Shown here: in pieces, positions 6,208-13,622 of the stretch
How the letters are laid out: every line of letters begins with the position of its first letter
Position numbering within the stretch: position 1 is the first letter of the stretch
Origin: an uncultured Nitrososphaera sp.
GTDB lineage: Archaea > Thermoproteota > Nitrososphaeria > Nitrososphaerales > Nitrososphaeraceae
Assembly: GCF_946478925.1 (NCBI RefSeq)
Contig: NZ_CAMLDP010000030.1
Span: forward strand, 1-19,369
DNA length: 19,369 nt
Direction: 5' to 3'
The notes under the pieces: generated by a model
The model's database searches: none
What the model was told of the DNA's origin: nothing
What the model saw: the letters and a program-made list of their open reading frames with translations, nothing else
Made by a program: the position numbers and the translations under genes

Positions 6208-7166
6208 CCGCCGCTTATCACGTCCACGTGGTCTATTTTTCCATCCGCGTCCATGTCAAAGCCCTGCACGACCAGGGCCCAGTCTTCTTTACTCTTGTAT
6301 CTTTTCAGAATCTCCTCGCCATAGTTTGTCAGCGCGATTACTGCAGATTTCGTGCCGGCAGACCTGACGCCGGCGACCACTATGACGCTTGACTTGCCAT
6401 TGTCGTAGGGATTCCTTATCTTGGCGATGAGGCCGTGGTTATCCTGGCTGTACCGCCTGCCCGCGCCGTCGACTAGGCCGGACCAGAAATTCCCCTCGTC
6501 AAAGCGTATGGGCAGATGGCGGTTGAAATCTGCAGTCACGATGTTTGTGCCCGGCCCGCCTATCGTCACGAGGTTAGTCCCGGAAAGCATCTTTTCCGCC
6601 TTGGCGTCAACGTCCAGCTTTACCGCAAATTCCGCAGGCATGACGCCGGATACCTTGCCAAGAAAGAACGCGAGGTGGACCGCATAGTGCCCGTCTCTTG
6701 CCGACGACTTGTACTGACCGTGCGGCTCGGGCGCGCCGACTACGATGAGGCCATCAAATACGCCATCGTGTACAAACCCCTCAAAGAACCTGAGGGCGCC
6801 CCTGTTGCGGCTTGTACCGGGCGCATCCACCGCAGTCTCGCCCCAGTCGAGCTCTATCCCAAACGCGGGGCTGGACGCCTGGTACAGCCGCGCGGTTCCT
6901 CCCCGGACAAGGTTGCTCCCGGCCTCTTCCACCGCGCCGGCGCGCAGAAGGCGCCTGATGTAATAATAAGCGCTCTGCTCGTGTATGCGGAGTTCTTTTG
7001 CGACCTGCGCAGGGTACATCGGCTCTTTTGACAAGAGCTCCATCATGCGCCACGCTACAGGGTTTGAAAGGACGCGCATCTGCGCCACGTCCCGAAACAC
7101 GGTTATCTTTTTTGCCGACGCCTGGCCATCATGGTCCGAAACTGAAACGAGCGACTTGCGTGCCAA
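6204..7166 (-). CDS. Winged-helix (ArsR-like) protein fused to an S-layer-like domain with a dockerin-type Ca2+ loop
   Basis: 320 residues from TTG at 7166. Residues about 24-100 form a winged helix-turn-helix: VLSNPVAWRMMELLSKEPM, VAKELRIHEQSAYYYIRRL, then a wing ending in TARLYQ. Residues about 105-300 resemble the archaeal S-layer-protein-like domain, with TIGGPGTNIVTADFN, LPIRF, an IRNPYDNGKSSVIVVAG strand pair and GTKSAVIAL. The last residues contain DMDADGKIDHVD (304-315), which has Asp at positions 1, 3, 5, 9 and 12 and Gly at 6, as in dockerin/EF-hand-like loops. There is no signal peptide or membrane helix, so despite the S-layer similarity the protein looks cytoplasmic, perhaps a ligand-sensing regulator. 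It is divergent from glmS across 158 bases. Regulation of glmS or of cell-surface genes is inferred only. Confidence 0.82.
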   Translation of the reverse strand: MARKSLVSVSDHDGQASAKKITVFRDVAQMRVLSNPVAWRMMELLSKEPMYPAQVAKELRIHEQSAYYYIRRLLRAGAVEEAGSNLVRGGTARLYQASSPAFGIELDWGETAVDAPGTSRNRGALRFFEGFVHDGVFDGLIVVGAPEPHGQYKSSARDGHYAVHLAFFLGKVSGVMPAEFAVKLDVDAKAEKMLSGTNLVTIGGPGTNIVTADFNRHLPIRFDEGNFWSGLVDGAGRRYSQDNHGLIAKIRNPYDNGKSSVIVVAGVRSAGTKSAVIALTNYGEEILKRYKSKEDWALVVQGFDMDADGKIDHVDVISGG

Positions 7167-7187
7167 TGCCGTACAGTTCTGACAGAA

Positions 7188-7195
7188 TTATATAA
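7188..7195 (-). promoter_or_regulatory. TATA-like box for the HTH/S-layer-like gene
   Basis: TTATATAA is centred about 25 bases before TTG 7166, supporting this non-ATG start and a leaderless transcript. A second good box, CTATAAAAG on the minus strand around 7196-7205, would give a leader of about 8 bases. Confidence 0.55.
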
Positions 7196-7207
7196 TCTTT
7201 TATAGCG

Positions 7208-7303
7208 GTATAAACTTTGATTGGCCAATAAGCGTTGTTTTACGCACAGATGATTATAGCATTTTTTGTAGTGGTTAGAGACTCTATTCATAATCAATTT
7301 AAA
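7208..7303 (+). promoter_or_regulatory. glmS promoter region with two candidate TATA boxes
   Basis: GGTATAAAC at 7208-7216 would start a transcript near 7240, leaving a leader of about 85 bases. TTTAAA at 7298-7303, centred about 24 bases before GTG 7325, would give a nearly leaderless mRNA. The region is shared with the divergent HTH gene. I see no glmS ribozyme-type structure. Confidence 0.4.
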
Positions 7304-7324
7304 CGCGAAAGAGGAACATTCCAC

Positions 7325-9088
7325 GTGTGTTCAATCATTGGCTACAAGGGCAAGCAGTCTGCGGCGCCCATACTGGTCGACAGCCTGAAGAGAATGGAAT
7401 ACAGAGGCTATGACAGTGTCGGAGTAGCCACTTTCAAGGACGGCGACATACTGGTGAAAAAGGGCACGGGCAAGGTAGTCGAGGTCAACAAGAGCCTCAA
7501 CATCAGCTCCATGTCCGGTATGATAGGTATAGGCCACACCAGGTGGGCCACGCACGGCGGCGTGACTGACAGCAACGCGCATCCGCACTCGGCCTGCAAG
7601 AACAACGTCGCAGTAGTCCACAACGGCATCATCGAAAACTACAAGGAATTGAAGGAGGAGCTCATCAAGGCCGGGCATGTCTTTTCAAGTGAAACTGACA
7701 GCGAGGTCATAGCCCACCTACTGGAGGTACATGCTGACAAGGGCGTCAAGGGATCGCTCACGGCGACATGCAAGAGGCTCAGAGGCACGTTTGCCTTTGT
7801 CGCGGTTTTCCAGGACGGGACCATTGCAGGCGCAAGGTACGAGGAGCCGCTCATAATCGGCGTCGCAAACGACGGCTACTTTATCTCGTCAGACGTGCTA
7901 GGGTTTCTGCAGTACACGGACAAGGCGATATTCCTTGACAACTATGACATTGCACTCATCGACGGGAGCAAGATGGAGATCTTTGACTTTGACGCAAACC
8001 CGGTCGCGCGCCCCATAACGCAGGTCGCCTGGGAGCTTGGAGAGGTCGACAAGGGCAAGTACGCCCACTATACGCTAAAGGAAATAAACGACCAGCGCCT
8101 CACGGTCGCAAATGCTGCAAGGCAGGACGAGGCCATGATGGAGAAATTCTGCGACATCCTGTCTGGCGCGCAGAGCGTCTACATCACGGGGAGCGGCACC
8201 AGCTACCATTCTGCCCTGATAATGAAGCACATGCTTGCCAGGTTTGCCAAGATACGCGCCGAGACTGTCATGTCAAGCGAGGCGCAGGACGGACTTGTGG
8301 GCCTCGACGAGGGCTCTGCGCTGGTAGCGTTTTCGCAGAGCGGCGAGACTGCGGACGTTCTTGAATCGGTCAAGATAGCCAAAAGGCAGGGCGCCAAGGT
8401 GCTTGGCATAGTAAACGTCACAACATCGTCGCTTGCAAGGACAAGCGACGCGTTCCTATCGGTCAACTGCGGGCCGGAAATAGGAGTGGCCGCGACAAAG
8501 AGCTTTACGGGTCAATTGGCGCTTGTCTACAACATCGTTGCAAGGCTGTCTTCTGGCGCTCTTGCGGCAGGCGAAGAGGCCGAGTTTGTAAAGGCGGTGG
8601 AAAAAACCATCGCGACGAGCCAGACCGCTATAGAAAAGATGGCCGGCGAGATGGAGAAGGTAAACGACATTTACCTCCTTGGCAGGTCCATCCACTACCC
8701 GATTGCGCTTGAGGGCGCGCTAAAGCTGAAAGAGCTTGCGTACGTGCACGCAGAGGGCGTGGCCGCCGGCGAGCTGAAACACGGCCCCCTTGCCCTGATG
8801 GAGAAAAACACGCTCGTGATACTTCTCAACCCCAGAGACGCCACATACAATGACTCGGTCTCAAACGCCCACGAGATAAAGGCAAGGGGCGCAAGCGTCA
8901 TCGGGATTTCAGACACCGAGAGCGAGGTCTATGACCACTGGATAGAGATACCGCACATGGCGGAGGAGGCATTCTACCCGATTGTAGAAGTGATACCGCT
9001 GCAGATGCTTGCATACTATCTTGCGCTTGCCAAGAACGCCGACCCCGACTACCCGAGGAACCTAGCAAAGTCAGTGACGGTAAAGTAA
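7325..9088 (+). CDS. glmS: Glutamine--fructose-6-phosphate aminotransferase (isomerising)
   Basis: 587 residues from GTG at 7325. Makes glucosamine-6-phosphate from fructose-6-phosphate and glutamine, the first step to UDP-GlcNAc for glycans. The GTG is the start because the next codon is the catalytic Cys of the N-terminal amidotransferase, which must be exposed by Met removal (protein begins MCSIIGYKGKQ). The glutaminase domain shows GIGHTRWATHGG, HNGIIENYKELK and SETDSEVIAHL. Two SIS domains follow, with GSGTSYHSALI, FSQSGETADV, GVAATKSFTGQLAL, LEGALKLKELAYVHAEG and AGELKHGPLAL. The C-terminus DYPRNLAKSVTVK is canonical. The protein is complete and full length. The frame stays open upstream to 7235 but that part does not resemble the family. 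Confidence 0.97.
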   Translation: MCSIIGYKGKQSAAPILVDSLKRMEYRGYDSVGVATFKDGDILVKKGTGKVVEVNKSLNISSMSGMIGIGHTRWATHGGVTDSNAHPHSACKNNVAVVHNGIIENYKELKEELIKAGHVFSSETDSEVIAHLLEVHADKGVKGSLTATCKRLRGTFAFVAVFQDGTIAGARYEEPLIIGVANDGYFISSDVLGFLQYTDKAIFLDNYDIALIDGSKMEIFDFDANPVARPITQVAWELGEVDKGKYAHYTLKEINDQRLTVANAARQDEAMMEKFCDILSGAQSVYITGSGTSYHSALIMKHMLARFAKIRAETVMSSEAQDGLVGLDEGSALVAFSQSGETADVLESVKIAKRQGAKVLGIVNVTTSSLARTSDAFLSVNCGPEIGVAATKSFTGQLALVYNIVARLSSGALAAGEEAEFVKAVEKTIATSQTAIEKMAGEMEKVNDIYLLGRSIHYPIALEGALKLKELAYVHAEGVAAGELKHGPLALMEKNTLVILLNPRDATYNDSVSNAHEIKARGASVIGISDTESEVYDHWIEIPHMAEEAFYPIVEVIPLQMLAYYLALAKNADPDYPRNLAKSVTVK

Positions 9089-9150
9089 TAATTATTTTTT
9101 TAGAAAATTAGAAAAAGAAAAGAAAGGAAAAAGGAGAGGGAAGAGCCCGC
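9089..9150. terminator. T-rich bidirectional terminator region between glmS and cdvB
   Basis: Seven T residues at 9095-9101 follow the glmS stop on the plus strand. An A/G-rich run from about 9102 to 9135 gives oligo-T stretches on the minus strand after the cdvB stop. Oligo-T tracts are typical archaeal termination signals; no hairpin is evident. Confidence 0.6.
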
Positions 9151-9801
9151 TTACTGCGAGTTTCCGCCTGCGTACGACTTGGATGCGCCCGAGCCCACCG
9201 GGACGTCGGGGAAGCTCTCAGTCATCCTCTGCTCCGCGACTGCGCCGGCCTCTGCGAGTATCCTGTCTACCTCTTCGCCTGATGCGTCGAAGGCAAACGA
9301 GGTGTTGCCCATGCTTCCAGCGTTCATCATGATGTCGCTGAACACGCCGTTTATCTCGCCCAGTTCCCTGTCGACTTCTGGCATCACACCTGCAAGGCCG
9401 GACCTCACTCTCGTGAGAGCGCCCATTGCCGGGCCGATTGCCACCATTACGTCGCCAAGGTCGATTGTAGTCTCTAGGCGCATCTGTATCTGCTCAAGCG
9501 CCATCTTGAGCTGCGAGATCATCTTGATCGTCTTTCTGACCTGCGCAATCTCGTTTGAGACCATCTTGCCTGCCTGCGCGTCGTGCCTCTGGAGCGCGGA
9601 AACCACCTGGTTGAACAGGGATTTTTCCTTGCCCTTTAGTTTCTCAAGAATAGCATCCAGTTTCTGATTTTGTGCTTGGATCTTGTTCTTTGCGAACTCG
9701 ATCCTCGGTTTCAGTGGTTGTTGAGGTCCGAGGCTTTCCTTCACTCTCTCAGACATCGTCGATTTATTGTCCTTGACCCAGTTATTGCTGAAGCTCGTCA
9801 T
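9151..9801 (-). CDS. cdvB: ESCRT-III-like cell-division protein (CdvB family, Snf7 fold)
   Basis: 216 residues. CdvB proteins polymerise on the membrane at mid-cell and drive constriction in crenarchaeal and thaumarchaeal division. The sequence is highly charged and helical: a basic helix pair at about 30-80 (IEFAKNKIQAQNQKLDAILEK, ends quoted), the VRKTIKMISQLKMALEQIQ coiled coil near 88-106, and an acidic C-terminal helix GEEVDRILAEAGAVAEQR followed by FPDVP, as in Snf7-type proteins. There is no winged-helix domain at the C-terminus; the tail is Gly/Ser-rich. Thaumarchaea carry several CdvB paralogues, so which one this is cannot be told here, and no cdvA or cdvC lies in the window. The start ATG at 9801 has a TATA-like box about 28 bases upstream. 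It is divergent from the 147-residue gene. Confidence 0.88.
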   Translation of the reverse strand: MTSFSNNWVKDNKSTMSERVKESLGPQQPLKPRIEFAKNKIQAQNQKLDAILEKLKGKEKSLFNQVVSALQRHDAQAGKMVSNEIAQVRKTIKMISQLKMALEQIQMRLETTIDLGDVMVAIGPAMGALTRVRSGLAGVMPEVDRELGEINGVFSDIMMNAGSMGNTSFAFDASGEEVDRILAEAGAVAEQRMTESFPDVPVGSGASKSYAGGNSQ

Positions 9802-9825
9802 GTCTGCTAGCCTTGGAAAACGACG

Positions 9826-9833
9826 TTAAATAG
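9826..9833 (-). promoter_or_regulatory. TATA-like box for cdvB
   Basis: Minus-strand CTATTTAA is centred about 28 bases before the cdvB ATG at 9801, fitting leaderless transcription. Confidence 0.5.
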
Positions 9834-9895
9834 AAATGTCATAATTAGACAACCAAGTGGTAATATTTTGTAGACACGCGCCGGCAGTGGAAAAC

Positions 9896-9902
9896 ATTAA
9901 AT
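9896..9902 (+). promoter_or_regulatory. TATA-like box for the 147-residue gene
   Basis: ATTAAAT is centred about 31 bases before ATG 9930 in the 128-base divergent region shared with cdvB. The rest of that region shows no other clear element. Confidence 0.4.
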
Positions 9903-9929
9903 CATCAAGATGCGACGCTGTTTACACAC

Positions 9930-10373
9930 ATGCCGAGAGCGAAAAAGGCCGAGGCCCAGAGCAACGAGGAAGGACTGCCCAAGTGGGCCGAGGACGAGAT
10001 AAAATCGGCGCAGTTTGGCAAGCCTGAAGTCACGACGAGGACAGGATACATACTGGAAATATACGAGAAGGATTCCAGACTTGACATACAAGTGTACGAG
10101 CCGATGCCCGACGGCAGGGTCATAATCGAGGGCATCAGCCTGCCAAAGGAGGTCAAGATAAACGACCTCATGAAGGGCTTTGTATACGAGTTCAAGATAA
10201 ACGTCTACACCGCGCCCCTGAGCGACAAAGTATCTGAACTGCTAAAGACGAAATTCAACCTTGAGATGAAGGCGATATTCAACTTTGAGATGAAGGAGCT
10301 TGCATTAATGGACGTAGAGTCAGACATGCCTGCTCCGGCGTCGTCCGGCGACGATGGCGAAGGCGACGACTAG
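9930..10373 (+). CDS. Conserved-looking 147-residue protein of unknown function
   Basis: I do not recognise a named family. The N-terminus is charged (MPRAKKAEAQSNEEGLPKWA). Residues about 30-125 alternate in a pattern suggesting a mostly beta domain with some helix: TTRTGYILEIYEKDSRLDI, GRVIIEGISLPKEVKIN, FVYEFKINVYTAPLSDKVS. The last 20 residues are Pro/Ser/Asp-rich and strongly acidic, ending DDGEGDD. There is no signal peptide or membrane helix. It is divergent from cdvB across 128 bases and ends exactly where the convergent UPF0104 gene ends, with stop codons abutting. A division-linked role would be only guilt by association. Coding is well supported by codon use, start and promoter. 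Confidence 0.8.
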   Translation: MPRAKKAEAQSNEEGLPKWAEDEIKSAQFGKPEVTTRTGYILEIYEKDSRLDIQVYEPMPDGRVIIEGISLPKEVKINDLMKGFVYEFKINVYTAPLSDKVSELLKTKFNLEMKAIFNFEMKELALMDVESDMPAPASSGDDGEGDD

Positions 10374-11417
10374 TTAGTCCTCTTTCTTGCGGCCGTCGGC
10401 GGGAACCACGGTTTCCTTCTTGCCTATCGCAAGCTTCATGAGGGCAATCCACATTATGACAAGCGGCACGTGGTAGGTCGCAATCCTCCACGCGATTATC
10501 ACGCTCAATTTAGAGTCGGCGGCTATTGCGGTAAGGTCTGGCACACTTGACAGATTAGAGATGTACGCCCAGATGCCAAGTTCCGCAAGGCCCGAGCCCC
10601 CTATGGTAACTGGAAGGTTTGCAATCGCGTTTGACGCGGCGACTGCCATGAGCGAGTCAAACATCCCGATTCCCACTCCGACCGAGTCGGCAAGGACCAT
10701 GAAGGAGATGCCGTACGCAAGGAACGACGCGAAGGTTATCGCAAGCCCGACTGCAAACGGCCAGATGACCTTGCTGGAGGAAAAGTTCTCGCGGCTCATC
10801 ATGCACAGGTCGTCGAGGGCCTTGTTGGCCTGAGTAAGGTACTTGTCTGCCTTGTCCTTGCCAAAGCGCCGGACGAGCCTGTCGATGAACTGCGGAACGT
10901 GCAGGTTGCGCTTTGCAGAGTAGAGTATGAGGATGAGCCAGAAGGCAAACGTCGGCAGCGCGACGAGTAGCACGGTTATCCCGATGGCAGTTCCGCCCCG
11001 GGATATGGCAAGGCCGCCGGCGATAAAGGCAAGTATGGTCACCGCAAAGACGTCGGCTATTATCTCCATCGTGGCCACCCACGCGGCCTTGCCTGCCGGC
11101 ACGCCGTTTTTGGACAACCACGCTATCCTGACAAACTCGCCCCCTACGTACGAGGGCGTCGTGTAGGTGACAAACTCGCCTGCAAGCCTTGCGGCCATGG
11201 TCTTGCCGGGCGAGCTCACGTCGTAACCTATGAACTTGCGCACAAAGTACTTGAACCGGTACGCCTGGAGCATTATCCTTGCCACGGCCGCCACTGCCGA
11301 GGCGGCAAAGGGCACGAGCCCTACTGAAAATATATCCTGCGGCGAGACCTTGGTGGTCAGGAACATTATGATGAAGGGGACGATGCTCGCCGGGATAGCA
11401 GCGATTCTCCAGTTCAA
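10374..11417 (-). CDS. UPF0104 / lysylphosphatidylglycerol synthase TM-region family membrane protein
   Basis: 347 residues with about eight hydrophobic segments (for example IPASIVPFIIMFLTT, MEIIADVFAVTILAFIAGG, ITVLLVALPTFAFWLILIL, PLVIMWIALMKLAIG). The family motifs are visible: GEFVTYTTPSYVGGEFVRIAWL near residues 80-101 (ends quoted) and the IGGSGLAELGIW block near 275-287. The family (COG0392) includes the flippase half of bacterial MprF and archaeal transporters thought to move lipid-linked or glycan substrates, but no substrate can be assigned. There is no C-terminal aminoacyl-transferase domain. The start is TTG at 11417, chosen because a TATA-like ATTATATC is centred 27 bases upstream and no ATG lies before the first membrane segment. 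It is divergent from the 118-residue gene. Confidence 0.87.
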   Translation of the reverse strand: MNWRIAAIPASIVPFIIMFLTTKVSPQDIFSVGLVPFAASAVAAVARIMLQAYRFKYFVRKFIGYDVSSPGKTMAARLAGEFVTYTTPSYVGGEFVRIAWLSKNGVPAGKAAWVATMEIIADVFAVTILAFIAGGLAISRGGTAIGITVLLVALPTFAFWLILILYSAKRNLHVPQFIDRLVRRFGKDKADKYLTQANKALDDLCMMSRENFSSSKVIWPFAVGLAITFASFLAYGISFMVLADSVGVGIGMFDSLMAVAASNAIANLPVTIGGSGLAELGIWAYISNLSSVPDLTAIAADSKLSVIIAWRIATYHVPLVIMWIALMKLAIGKKETVVPADGRKKED

Positions 11418-11440
11418 CGCTGTGTTTTGTACGTTTTGGA

Positions 11441-11448
11441 GATATAAT
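11441..11448 (-). promoter_or_regulatory. TATA-like box for the UPF0104 gene
   Basis: Minus-strand ATTATATC is centred about 27 bases before TTG 11417 and supports that start. Confidence 0.5.
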
Positions 11449-11473
11449 AACGCATAGCAGTAATGCCAGAAAT

Positions 11474-11479
11474 GTTAAT
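11474..11479 (+). promoter_or_regulatory. Weak TATA-like box for the 118-residue gene
   Basis: GTTAAT is centred about 27 bases before ATG 11504. The spacing is right but the sequence match is poor. Confidence 0.3.
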
Positions 11480-11503
11480 CCGACAGGTAAAGACCTTCTA
11501 GTC

Positions 11504-11860
11504 ATGGATAAAGGGGGCCTCTGCAGGGCCGCTGTGGCCATCCACGGCAACATCCAGGCGGCAATAGTCGTCCTGCGAGGAGAGATGAAGGCCAGACACG
11601 TCAGACAGGCAGTACCCATCCCTCCGGCCAAGGAGCTGGAAAAGTTGTTCATGCGCGCAGAGGTGTTTTTGAGCATGACAAAAGAGAGCGACCACCTGTT
11701 TGGAAGGACCGGCTATGTCATGACCAACCACGAGACGCTTGACACTTTTATATTCGCCGTCCCGGACGGCAGCGTGCTCATCCTGCCAATAGTAAAGCCG
11801 TACGGCCATGATGAACTGCTAGAAAAGGTTGCAAGCCTCCTTGGAGTCAGGTTTGGCTGA
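11504..11860 (+). CDS. 118-residue protein of unknown function, possibly roadblock-like
   Basis: I cannot name this protein with confidence. It is soluble and alpha/beta. The order of elements, a strand pair CRAAVAIHGNIQAAIVVLR, a helix-rich middle (KELEKLFMRAEVFLSMTKES), two strands (GRTGYVMTNHETLDTFIFAV and DGSVLILPIV, ends quoted) and a final helix (HDELLEKVASLL), resembles small thaumarchaeal proteins with a roadblock/longin-type layout. That is pattern-level similarity only. It starts at ATG 11504 and ends 51 bases before the GPN GTPase gene, which has its own TATA-like box. A GTPase next to a roadblock-like protein would be suggestive, since such proteins often regulate small GTPases, but this is inference. 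Confidence 0.7.
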   Translation: MDKGGLCRAAVAIHGNIQAAIVVLRGEMKARHVRQAVPIPPAKELEKLFMRAEVFLSMTKESDHLFGRTGYVMTNHETLDTFIFAVPDGSVLILPIVKPYGHDELLEKVASLLGVRFG

Positions 11861-11882
11861 CGACAGCAAAAATGTGAAAGCA

Positions 11883-11889
11883 GATATAC
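11883..11889 (+). promoter_or_regulatory. TATA-like box for the GPN GTPase gene
   Basis: GATATAC is centred 26 bases before ATG 11912, between the 118-residue gene and the GTPase gene. Confidence 0.45.
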
Positions 11890-11911
11890 TTCGCACCGCG
11901 CCCAGTTAGAG

Positions 11912-12667
11912 ATGGTAAACGCCGTTTTCGTGACCGGGACTGCCGGCTCGGGCAAGTCGCTTTTGACCTCCAGGCTGGTGCAGTGGTACCGTGACACGGG
12001 CGCGTACCCCGTGACACTCAACCTCGACCCTGGCGCAGTCACCCTTCCCTACGAGCCGGACATCGACGTGCGTAACTACATAGACATCGGCACCTTGATG
12101 GATAGTTATGCGCTTGGACCAAACGGCGCGCTAGTGATGGCAAGCGATATGGTGGCGACAAAACTCGACGAGCTGCAGGAGGAAGTCGACGAGGCAAACC
12201 CCGACTATTTGATAGTGGACACGCCGGGTCAGATAGAGCTGTTTGCGTTCCGTGCAAGCGGACCCTACTTTGTATCAAACCTGCAGGCAGACAACAAGGC
12301 GACAGTATTTGCGTTTGACGGAACACTTGTTTCATCGCCCATCAATTTTGTATCGATTTCACTCCTTGCCTCGGCCGTGAAACTGCGCCTAAAGACCGCG
12401 CAGGTAAACGCGCTCACAAAAAGGGACCTTGTCATCGACAAACTAAAGGACATACTAGACTGGGCGGGATCGGCGCAGGCGCTAGAGTCAGCGCTCAATT
12501 CTGAAAAGGATGCCGAGTATTCGCTTTTGAGCAAGGATTTGTCGAGGAGCATGACCCGCGCTGGCTTTGCGCCCGGCCTCGTCGCAATCTCTAGCACGAC
12601 CATGAATGGGCTCGTAAACATAGCGGCCGCCCTTGCCCGAACCCTTAATCAGGGGGAGGACGGATAG
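11912..12667 (+). CDS. GPN-loop GTPase
   Basis: 251 residues, typical of archaeal GPN proteins. Motifs in order: P-loop GTAGSGKS at about 9-16, NLDPGA (37-42), the signature Gly-Pro-Asn loop in ALGPNGAL near 67-74, G3 DTPGQIE near 103-109, and a G4-like NALTKRD near 164-170. GPN GTPases are homodimers in which the GPN loop reaches the partner's active site; eukaryotic homologues assist RNA polymerase assembly, and the archaeal role is less clear. The start ATG at 11912 has a TATA-like box 26 bases upstream. Homoserine kinase follows with a 7-base gap, so the two are probably co-transcribed although functionally unrelated. Confidence 0.93.
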   Translation: MVNAVFVTGTAGSGKSLLTSRLVQWYRDTGAYPVTLNLDPGAVTLPYEPDIDVRNYIDIGTLMDSYALGPNGALVMASDMVATKLDELQEEVDEANPDYLIVDTPGQIELFAFRASGPYFVSNLQADNKATVFAFDGTLVSSPINFVSISLLASAVKLRLKTAQVNALTKRDLVIDKLKDILDWAGSAQALESALNSEKDAEYSLLSKDLSRSMTRAGFAPGLVAISSTTMNGLVNIAAALARTLNQGEDG

Positions 12668-12674
12668 CACGGTC

Positions 12675-13622
12675 GTGAAAAAAAAGTCCTGTACGGCTAT
12701 TGCGCCCTCGTCGACTGCAAACCTCGGCCCCGGTTACGACGTCTTTGGCCTTGCGCTTGACGCCCTGTACGACAGGGTCAGGATAACAAAAGCGGCTGCT
12801 GGAAAGGACGACGGCAGCAGGATAGCGATAAAGATGTCAGACAGCGCGATACCTTCTGCGCCCGAGTCCAACTCGGCGGGGCTCGTCATAAAAAAGATGG
12901 CGCAGGACTTTAACATCACGGACAACCTCGATGTCGTGGTGAAAAAGGGCGTGCCGGCGGGGTACGGCATGGGCTCAAGCGCCGCGTCGGCTGCTGCGGC
13001 GGCAGTTGCCTTTGCCGGCCTTTACAAACTGAAAATAGACAGAAACAAGCTGGTCGAGTACGCGGCCGAAGGCGAGGTGGCAAGCGCAGGGGCGCGCCAC
13101 TACGACAACGTCTCGGCGTCGGTGCTCGGAGGGTTTGTAATCTCTAGCATCGGGCAGGAGGGAGTAAAGTTCATCCGCATCGAGCCCCCCAAAGACCTTC
13201 TCATGGTAGTCGCAGTACCGACAATTCCGGTGCCGGCAAAAAAAACAGAGGTCGCAAGGAGCGTCCTTCCAAGGGAAGTGCCGTTGAAAAGCGCGGTGCA
13301 CAACGTGTCTGGCGCAAGCACCATCGTCGCAGGGTTTGCGCTTGGCGATGCAGAGATGATTTCACGCGGGATTGACGACGTCATTGTCGAGCCGGCAAGA
13401 AAGCACCTGATACAAGGCTATGACGGCGTCAGGAAAAACGCGCTTGCGGCAGGCGCGCTTGCGGTGACCATCAGCGGCGCAGGCCCTTCGATGATTGCTT
13501 TTCTGAAAGGGAAAAAGGGAATAAAAAAGGTGGCAGGGGCGATGGCCGCAGGCTTTTTGGAGTCCGGGGTAAAATGCCGGACCTTTGCCTGTGGTCCGAG
13601 CAAGGGCGCGCGTATAGTGTAG
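12675..13622 (+). CDS. thrB: Homoserine kinase (GHMP family)
   Basis: 315 residues from GTG at 12675. Phosphorylates homoserine to O-phosphohomoserine in threonine synthesis. N-terminal APSSTANLGPGYDVFGLALD is the ThrB signature; the GHMP ATP-binding motif reads VPAGYGMGSSAASAAAA; the C-terminal glycine-rich motif is TISGAGPSMIAF. The length is normal. The GTG is chosen because the family begins only a few residues before the conserved strand, and it lies 7 bases past the GTPase stop. A longer frame from TTG 12633 overlaps the GTPase and adds unrelated residues. The GGGGGAGGA run at 12652-12660 is 14 bases from the GTG, too far for an ideal Shine-Dalgarno, so coupling to the upstream gene is likely. 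Confidence 0.93.
   Translation: MKKKSCTAIAPSSTANLGPGYDVFGLALDALYDRVRITKAAAGKDDGSRIAIKMSDSAIPSAPESNSAGLVIKKMAQDFNITDNLDVVVKKGVPAGYGMGSSAASAAAAAVAFAGLYKLKIDRNKLVEYAAEGEVASAGARHYDNVSASVLGGFVISSIGQEGVKFIRIEPPKDLLMVVAVPTIPVPAKKTEVARSVLPREVPLKSAVHNVSGASTIVAGFALGDAEMISRGIDDVIVEPARKHLIQGYDGVRKNALAAGALAVTISGAGPSMIAFLKGKKGIKKVAGAMAAGFLESGVKCRTFACGPSKGARIV

Noticed and set aside
6516..7031. 171-residue plus-strand frame opposite the HTH/S-layer-like gene
   Set aside because: No recognisable motif, and it is antisense to a gene with a well-supported two-domain product.
7204..7324. Possible glmS ribozyme or riboswitch in the glmS leader
   Set aside because: The region is short and AT-rich with no conserved ribozyme core; that ribozyme is known from Gram-positive bacteria.
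10657..11676. 339-residue minus-strand frame overlapping the UPF0104 gene
   Set aside because: Arg/His/Cys-rich translation without domain features; the overlapping 347-residue frame has clear membrane segments and family motifs.
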